From Dethiosulfovibrio sp. (GTDB lineage Bacteria; Synergistota; Synergistia; Synergistales; Dethiosulfovibrionaceae): 5,354 bases of DNA. The translations under genes and the position numbers were made by a program. Location: positions 1-5,354 of the forward strand of contig JAQUTB010000146.1 in NCBI GenBank assembly GCA_028709985.1, read 5' to 3'. The notes below the pieces were generated by a model. It saw nothing but the letters and a program-made list of their open reading frames with translations, was not told where the DNA came from and made no database searches. Shown here piece by piece: positions 1 through 3,158 of this stretch (positions are counted from its first letter, which is position 1; the number at the start of each line of letters is the position of its first letter).

Positions 1-300
1 GTCGGACGCAATCCCACGTTTGGCGATATCGAGGACGATAGGATAGAGGTGCACCTCGTAGGTTACGACGGAGATCTTTATGGTAGCAGGCTATGCGTGC
101 TCTTCTTTGAGAAAATCAGGCCAATGTACCGTTTCAACGATCCATCCGCCCTGATCTCGCAAATAAAGATCGATGTCCGTCGAACCAGGGAAATCTTTGC
201 CCAAAAAAACGCCTCTATTTCCCTTTTTAGTCGTTTACCGGTCTTGAATTTGATCGCATCTCATGGTATGATTCCCTGCGTCCGAGATGCGGGCCTGTAG
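1..300 (+). CDS. ribF: Riboflavin kinase/FAD synthetase, C-terminal part (partial, 5' end outside window)
   Basis: The frame is open from base 1 to the TAG at 298-300, giving 99 residues. They match the C-terminal riboflavin kinase domain of bacterial RibF, which phosphorylates riboflavin to FMN; the N-terminal FMN adenylyltransferase domain lies outside the window. Visible signatures are NPTFG (residues 4-8 of the fragment), IEVHL (15-19), DGDLYG (23-28), and a closing helix with LISQIKIDVRRTREIF (51-66). E16 corresponds by motif to the conserved catalytic glutamate of flavokinases. Family members usually end shortly after this helix, so the roughly 30-residue tail ASISLF to DAGL is an unexplained extension. 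The tail carries the promoter of the downstream tRNA gene, and its stop codon lies inside that gene. A run of seven A (203-209) sits exactly where the conserved part ends. Identity is firm; whether the tail is the true end is not. Confidence 0.9.
   Translation, partial: VGRNPTFGDIEDDRIEVHLVGYDGDLYGSRLCVLFFEKIRPMYRFNDPSALISQIKIDVRRTREIFAQKNASISLFSRLPVLNLIASHGMIPCVRDAGL
244..272 (+). promoter_or_regulatory. Probable sigma-70-type promoter of the tRNA-Arg gene
   Basis: The -35 box TTGAAT (244-249) and the -10 box TATGAT (267-272) are separated by exactly 17 bp, matching the consensus at 4 of 6 and 5 of 6 positions. Transcription would begin near 279-280, leaving a leader of about 11 nt before the mature tRNA 5' end at 291. 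The promoter lies wholly within the reading frame of the ribF tail. No terminator is visible between ribF and the tRNA, so read-through from ribF may also feed the tRNA. The call rests on motif match and position only. Confidence 0.65.
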
Positions 301-366
301 CTCAGAGGATAGAGCGACGGCCTCCTAAGCCGTAGGTCGAGGGTTCGAATCCCCCCAGGTCCGCCA
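291..366 (+). tRNA. tRNA-Arg, anticodon CCU (reads AGG)
   Basis: A full cloverleaf of 76 nt can be drawn by hand. The acceptor stem is 291-297 with 356-362 (one G-U pair). The D stem is 300-303 with 312-315, the anticodon stem 317-321 with 329-333, and the T stem 339-343 with 351-355 around loop TTCGAAT. The anticodon loop CTCCTAA (322-328) places CCT at 324-326, so the tRNA decodes AGG. A309 falls at position 20 of the D loop and C325 at position 35, the known arginine identity bases. The discriminator is G363 and the CCA end (364-366) is encoded. The variable loop is five bases. One oddity is an A-C mismatch in the T stem (340 against 354). AGG is the commonest arginine codon in the ileS gene of this window, which fits a need for this tRNA. 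Confidence 0.97.
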
Positions 367-394
367 TTGAAGACTTTAATTTTCTTTGAGATTT

Positions 395-432
395 AAGCCT
401 CGTCCATTTGTCTAGCCGGACGGGGTTTTTTT
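395..432 (+). terminator. Intrinsic terminator of the tRNA-Arg transcript
   Basis: An 8-bp stem CCTCGTCC (398-405) with GGACGGGG (418-425), containing one T-G pair, encloses a 12-nt loop and is followed directly by seven T (426-432). A395 and A396 can extend the stem into the T run. It begins about 30 nt after the CCA end. It separates the tRNA unit from the DUF1850-TRAP operon, so that operon needs its own promoter. Confidence 0.88.
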
Positions 433-548
433 ATATCTCAAGCCCTTTATCACGTCAGATAGTCAGGTCAAATTATCTTGAATATAGAAACAGTTGATAT
501 GCAAACATAAAGACTAAAAAGAAGACTTTGCTTTTTGCGACAACTATC

Positions 549-577
549 TTGTTAAATCGGACCCTAAGAGCTATAAT
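549..577 (+). promoter_or_regulatory. Probable sigma-70-type promoter of the DUF1850-TRAP permease operon
   Basis: TTGTTA (549-554, 4 of 6 to consensus) and a perfect TATAAT (572-577) are 17 bp apart. The predicted start of transcription, around 584, is only about 9 nt before the Shine-Dalgarno at 593 and about 22 nt before the TTG at 606. This geometry supports 606 as the start codon and argues against the in-frame TTG at 528, which would lie upstream of the promoter. The 433-548 stretch behind it is AT-rich. It holds only a weaker candidate (TAGTCA at 460-465, TATAGA at 483-488, 17-bp spacing) that I do not rely on. No operator palindrome is obvious. Confidence 0.65.
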
Positions 578-592
578 TAGATCGATTCGGTC

Positions 593-600
593 AGGAGGGA
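593..600 (+). promoter_or_regulatory. Ribosome binding site that sets the DUF1850 start
   Basis: AGGAGGGA (593-600) is a near-perfect Shine-Dalgarno, 5 nt before the TTG at 606-608. The longer in-frame candidate TTG at 528 has only a weak AAGAAG ahead of it. The permease gene downstream shows the same arrangement (strong purine-rich site, 5-nt gap, TTG). Confidence 0.85.
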
Positions 601-605
601 GTTCT

Positions 606-1103
606 TTGCCTTTTTTGCTTCGTCGACTTTTGATCTCCATAGCTATTTTGTCCTTTTTTTACGTTTTTTTTGTACCCATGCCGTGTGTATCCCTCCGTTT
701 CGGATGCGAGCAGTTGAATATCTCGAAAACAGCGTCGTTAGGGACATCTTGGGAGACGAGGTACGTCCATTCTCTTGAATTGACCGAGGTGGAGGATGTC
801 TACATCTTTGTAGACAAAAAAATTTGGTTATGGGAGGAGAGGGTAAAGTCTCACAACGCTGGGTTACCTACTGAGACGAATAGGAGTGGCTTCTTTAAGT
901 CCGATCGAGAGTGGATGAGGTTTTTCGGGGGCCGATTTTCAGCTAAAGAGCTGACGGTGAGGATAGGGGACGAGTCTTTGGGAAAAAATCAGTTTCGTTT
1001 CCCTCCCGGCGATTGGTTGTCGGTCTTTGATCTTTGTCCCAATAGCAGATGCGAAGTTTTTATGTCTTGCAGGCCTATGGTGCTGAGTTGGATGGGGATT
1101 TAG
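606..1103 (+). CDS. DUF1850 domain-containing membrane-anchored protein, TRAP-associated
   Basis: With the TTG start at 606 the product is 165 residues, a usual size for DUF1850 proteins. These are small proteins of unknown function encoded next to TAXI-type TRAP permeases. Two arginines (6-7) precede one hydrophobic segment (about 8-24), so the rest probably faces outward, anchored by that helix. The family signatures are ETRYVHSLELTEVED (about 50-64) and the NAGLP block (84-88), matching the usual YxHSVExTxVxE and GAGLP patterns; here the first glycine of the latter is N. There are five cysteines outside the helix (27, 34, 144, 149, 155), which could pair as disulfides. C27 is not in a proper lipobox, so I do not call it a lipoprotein. 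The stop is 27 bp before the permease start, so the two are one operon. A role in assembling or aiding the transporter is an inference from gene linkage. No receptor gene precedes it here. Confidence 0.85.
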   Translation: MPFLLRRLLISIAILSFFYVFFVPMPCVSLRFGCEQLNISKTASLGTSWETRYVHSLELTEVEDVYIFVDKKIWLWEERVKSHNAGLPTETNRSGFFKSDREWMRFFGGRFSAKELTVRIGDESLGKNQFRFPPGDWLSVFDLCPNSRCEVFMSCRPMVLSWMGI

Positions 1104-1117
1104 CGCTAAGACCGCAG

Positions 1118-1125
1118 AGGAGGGG
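1118..1125 (+). promoter_or_regulatory. Ribosome binding site that sets the permease start
   Basis: AGGAGGGG (1118-1125) lies 5 nt before the TTG at 1131-1133, across a run of T. It supports initiation at TTG. The next in-frame ATG (residue 41) falls inside the first membrane segment and has no comparable site. Confidence 0.85.
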
Positions 1126-1130
1126 TTTTT

Positions 1131-3053
1131 TTGAGCGAAGTGAATAAAACCATTGATCTTGATGACCTTAGAAAACAGTTTGACACCGAGGCTAGATACA
1201 GGGAGTTTGACGATTGGCAGGCAAAACTGATAACCGTCATCGCTGTCTCTATGTCTATTTTCCATTTTTATACCTCAGGATTTGGGCTTTTGCTTGCTCT
1301 TCAGCAGCGAGCTGTCCATCTTGCTTTTGTGATGGGATTGGTCTTCCTGCTTTACCCGGCTAGGAAGGACTCCCCCAAACATAAGATCCCCGTTACAGAC
1401 TATATCTTAGCCGTGGTCTCGGCCTATTCCGCCCTGTATCTGGTGATAAATTTCGATACGCTGGTAAACAGAGCGGGGTTACCCACTCAGACCGATATAG
1501 TCATGGGCTTTGTCTGTCTTCTATTGTTGCTGGAGGCGACCAGAAGGGTGTCCAGCCCAGTTTTGCCCTGTATCGCCATATTCTTCATAGCCTACTGTTT
1601 CTACGGCAGATATTTTCCCCAGCTTTTTCAACATCGTGGTTTCTCGGTGAAAAGGATAATCAACCACATGTATCTGGGAACGGAGGGAATTTTTGGAATC
1701 CCTCTAGGGGTCTCCGCTACGTTCGTCTTCATGTTCATCCTCTTCGGTTCGGTTCTTGAACAGACTGGCCTTGGGAAATTCATAATCGACCTGGCGATGG
1801 CCCTTGCTGGTCATAGCACCGGCGGTCCAGCAAAGGTAGCGGTGTTGAGCTCCGGGCTTATGGGATCCATATCCGGCTCCTCTGTTGCAAACGTCTGTAC
1901 CACCGGTATGTTCACGATACCTCTTATGAAGAGCGTGGGATACACTAACCACTTTGCCGGAGCGGTTGAGGCGGTGGCGTCCACAGGTGGACAGATAATG
2001 CCCCCTGTGATGGGCGCAGCTGCTTTCATAATGGCTCAATTCTTAGGTGTGCCCTATATCCAGGTAGCCATGGCTGCCATAGTTCCTGCGTTGCTCTACT
2101 ATTTCGCTGTCATGGTACAGGTCCATCTTGAGGCAACTAGGCTTGGACTCAAAGGGCTCCCTAAAGAGCAACTTCCTAAGTTAGCACCTCTTCTTAAGGA
2201 AAAAGGACTTCTCCTTATCCCCATAGTAGGGATAATCTATTTCCTGATCGCCGGCTATACCCCGCTGAAGGCCGCCTTCAACGGTATAGTGATGAGTATC
2301 GTGGTCTCTTACTTCAATATGGAGACCTGGTTGACCCCCAAGAAGCTGATGATGGCCTTCGAGAACGGCGCTAGAGGTGCGATAGGGGTTGCCTGTGCAT
2401 GCGCTACTGTGGGTATTATCGTCGGGACAGCAACTCTGACCGGTCTTGGCCTCAGGATAGCCAGTGCCGTCGTCGCCATAGCTGGCGGCAAGTTGCTTCC
2501 GACCCTATTCCTAACCATGATCGCCTGTATACTCCTTGGAGCAGGTCTTCCGACTACCGCCAACTTCATAGTGACGAGCACGATGTGCGCTCCTGCCCTG
2601 TTTCAGTTGGGGGTCGCGCCAATGGCTGCCTACATGTTCGTGCTTTACTTTGGCATAGCAGCAGACCTGAGTCCTCCGGTCGCATTGGCGGCTTATGCTG
2701 GGGCTGGAATAGCTGGGGCCGACCCGTTTAAGACCGGGGCTACCGCGATAAAACTTGCGTTAGCTGGATTTCTGGTCCCATATATATATGCCTTTAACCC
2801 CATCCTGGTTTTGGTCAACTTCACAGCTGGTAAGTTTGTCTTAGCGGTAGGAACGGCGGTTTTGGGCGTATTTCTGCTTGGCATGAGCTCTGTGGGATAC
2901 TATAAGGTTCCTATGGCCATGTATTTAAGGGTTATCGCACTAGCAGGTGCCCTTTGCCTCTTGATTCCGGGAGGCTACAGCGATGCTATAGGTCTCACCG
3001 TGCTTATCGGTATCCATCTGATGCAGGTTGTAAAAGCCAAAAAAATGGCCTAG
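1131..3053 (+). CDS. TRAP transporter permease, DctQ-DctM type 4TM/12TM fusion (TAXI class)
   Basis: The product is 640 residues, in the usual range for fused TRAP permeases, which import organic acids or amino acids across the inner membrane on an ion gradient with an external binding protein. The N-terminal third (hydrophobic stretches near 32-55, 61-77, 89-107 and 122-136) corresponds to the small DctQ-like part. From about 185 the large DctM-like domain follows. Its signatures are GLMGSISGSSVANVCTTG (242-259), an AGAVEAVASTGGQIMPPVMGA-type block (276-296), LLGAGLPTT (468-476), and LSPPVALAAYAGAGIAGADP (513-532). The two symmetry-related GSSVAN and GLPTT regions are the known ion and substrate site loops of the family. 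A short hydrophilic N-terminus (1-30) and a lysine-rich C-terminus (KAKK, 635-638) suggest cytoplasmic ends. It starts at TTG behind a strong ribosome site, 27 bp after DUF1850. The substrate cannot be told from sequence, and the TAXI receptor gene is absent here. Confidence 0.96.
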   Translation: MSEVNKTIDLDDLRKQFDTEARYREFDDWQAKLITVIAVSMSIFHFYTSGFGLLLALQQRAVHLAFVMGLVFLLYPARKDSPKHKIPVTDYILAVVSAYSALYLVINFDTLVNRAGLPTQTDIVMGFVCLLLLLEATRRVSSPVLPCIAIFFIAYCFYGRYFPQLFQHRGFSVKRIINHMYLGTEGIFGIPLGVSATFVFMFILFGSVLEQTGLGKFIIDLAMALAGHSTGGPAKVAVLSSGLMGSISGSSVANVCTTGMFTIPLMKSVGYTNHFAGAVEAVASTGGQIMPPVMGAAAFIMAQFLGVPYIQVAMAAIVPALLYYFAVMVQVHLEATRLGLKGLPKEQLPKLAPLLKEKGLLLIPIVGIIYFLIAGYTPLKAAFNGIVMSIVVSYFNMETWLTPKKLMMAFENGARGAIGVACACATVGIIVGTATLTGLGLRIASAVVAIAGGKLLPTLFLTMIACILLGAGLPTTANFIVTSTMCAPALFQLGVAPMAAYMFVLYFGIAADLSPPVALAAYAGAGIAGADPFKTGATAIKLALAGFLVPYIYAFNPILVLVNFTAGKFVLAVGTAVLGVFLLGMSSVGYYKVPMAMYLRVIALAGALCLLIPGGYSDAIGLTVLIGIHLMQVVKAKKMA

Positions 3054-3071
3054 ATACTCGGCCTTTTTGGC
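3036..3071 (+). terminator. Possible terminator hairpin at the permease stop codon
   Basis: GCCAAAAA (3036-3043) can pair with TTTTTGGC (3064-3071). Inside it GGCC (3047-3050) can pair with GGCC (3060-3063) around a 9-nt loop that contains the stop codon. The inner stem followed by five T (3064-3068) resembles a weak intrinsic terminator. A third GGCC (3069-3072) allows an alternative small hairpin around the T run. The stem is short, bulged and overlaps the end of the coding sequence, so efficiency is doubtful and some read-through into ileS is likely. Confidence 0.45.
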
Positions 3072-3096
3072 CATATCCATAAATACGTGATACAAT
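3067..3096 (+). promoter_or_regulatory. Probable extended -10 promoter of ileS
   Basis: TACAAT (3091-3096) is preceded by TGA, giving the TGn extension typical of extended -10 promoters. A weak -35 can be drawn as TTGGCC (3067-3072, 18-bp spacing) or TGGCCA (3068-3073, 17-bp spacing). Transcription would start near 3103, leaving a leader of about 56 nt. The -35 region lies in the right arm of the hairpin at the permease end, so the terminator and promoter signals physically overlap. Confidence 0.55.
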
Positions 3097-3113
3097 TCGA
3101 TGTCGTAAGATGC

Positions 3114-3133
3114 GCCGCCTCAAACGAGGCGGC
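3114..3133 (+). promoter_or_regulatory. Perfect GC-rich hairpin in the ileS leader
   Basis: GCCGCCTC (3114-3121) and GAGGCGGC (3126-3133) form a perfect 8-bp stem with an AAAC loop. It ends 13 nt before the ribosome site AGAGGTGA (3146-3153). Only ATTT follows, so it is a poor intrinsic terminator by the usual T-run rule. It begins about 11 nt from the predicted 5' end of the ileS mRNA. It may protect that end, pause the polymerase, or be a weak stop for permease read-through. The structure is certain, the role is not. Confidence 0.6.
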
Positions 3134-3158
3134 ATTTCCGTATTGAGAGGTGACCTTT

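Noticed and set aside
49..300. A separate small gene starting at GTG 49
   Set aside because: The frame is open from base 1 and the upstream codons continue the RibF kinase motif (NPTFG), so this is the tail of ribF.
291..432. tRNA-Arg gene as an integration site for a mobile element
   Set aside because: No integrase gene or direct repeat of the tRNA 3' end is seen downstream, and the following genes are ordinary.
460..488. Second promoter upstream of the DUF1850 gene (TAGTCA, 17 bp, TATAGA)
   Set aside because: Weaker match than 549-577 in AT-rich DNA, so not counted as a feature.
528..605. A 26-codon N-terminal extension of the DUF1850 protein
   Set aside because: It has only a weak ribosome site, contains the likely promoter, and a much better site precedes TTG 606.
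690..700. Lipoprotein signal at the first cysteine of the DUF1850 protein
   Set aside because: The residues before C27 are PMP, which does not fit a lipobox.
939..1265. Antisense reading frame across the DUF1850-permease junction
   Set aside because: It overlaps two well-supported genes, resembles no family I know, and has no promoter or ribosome site I can see.
1704..2884. Several antisense and out-of-frame reading frames inside the permease gene
   Set aside because: They are by-products of the GC-rich coding frame of a strongly conserved protein.
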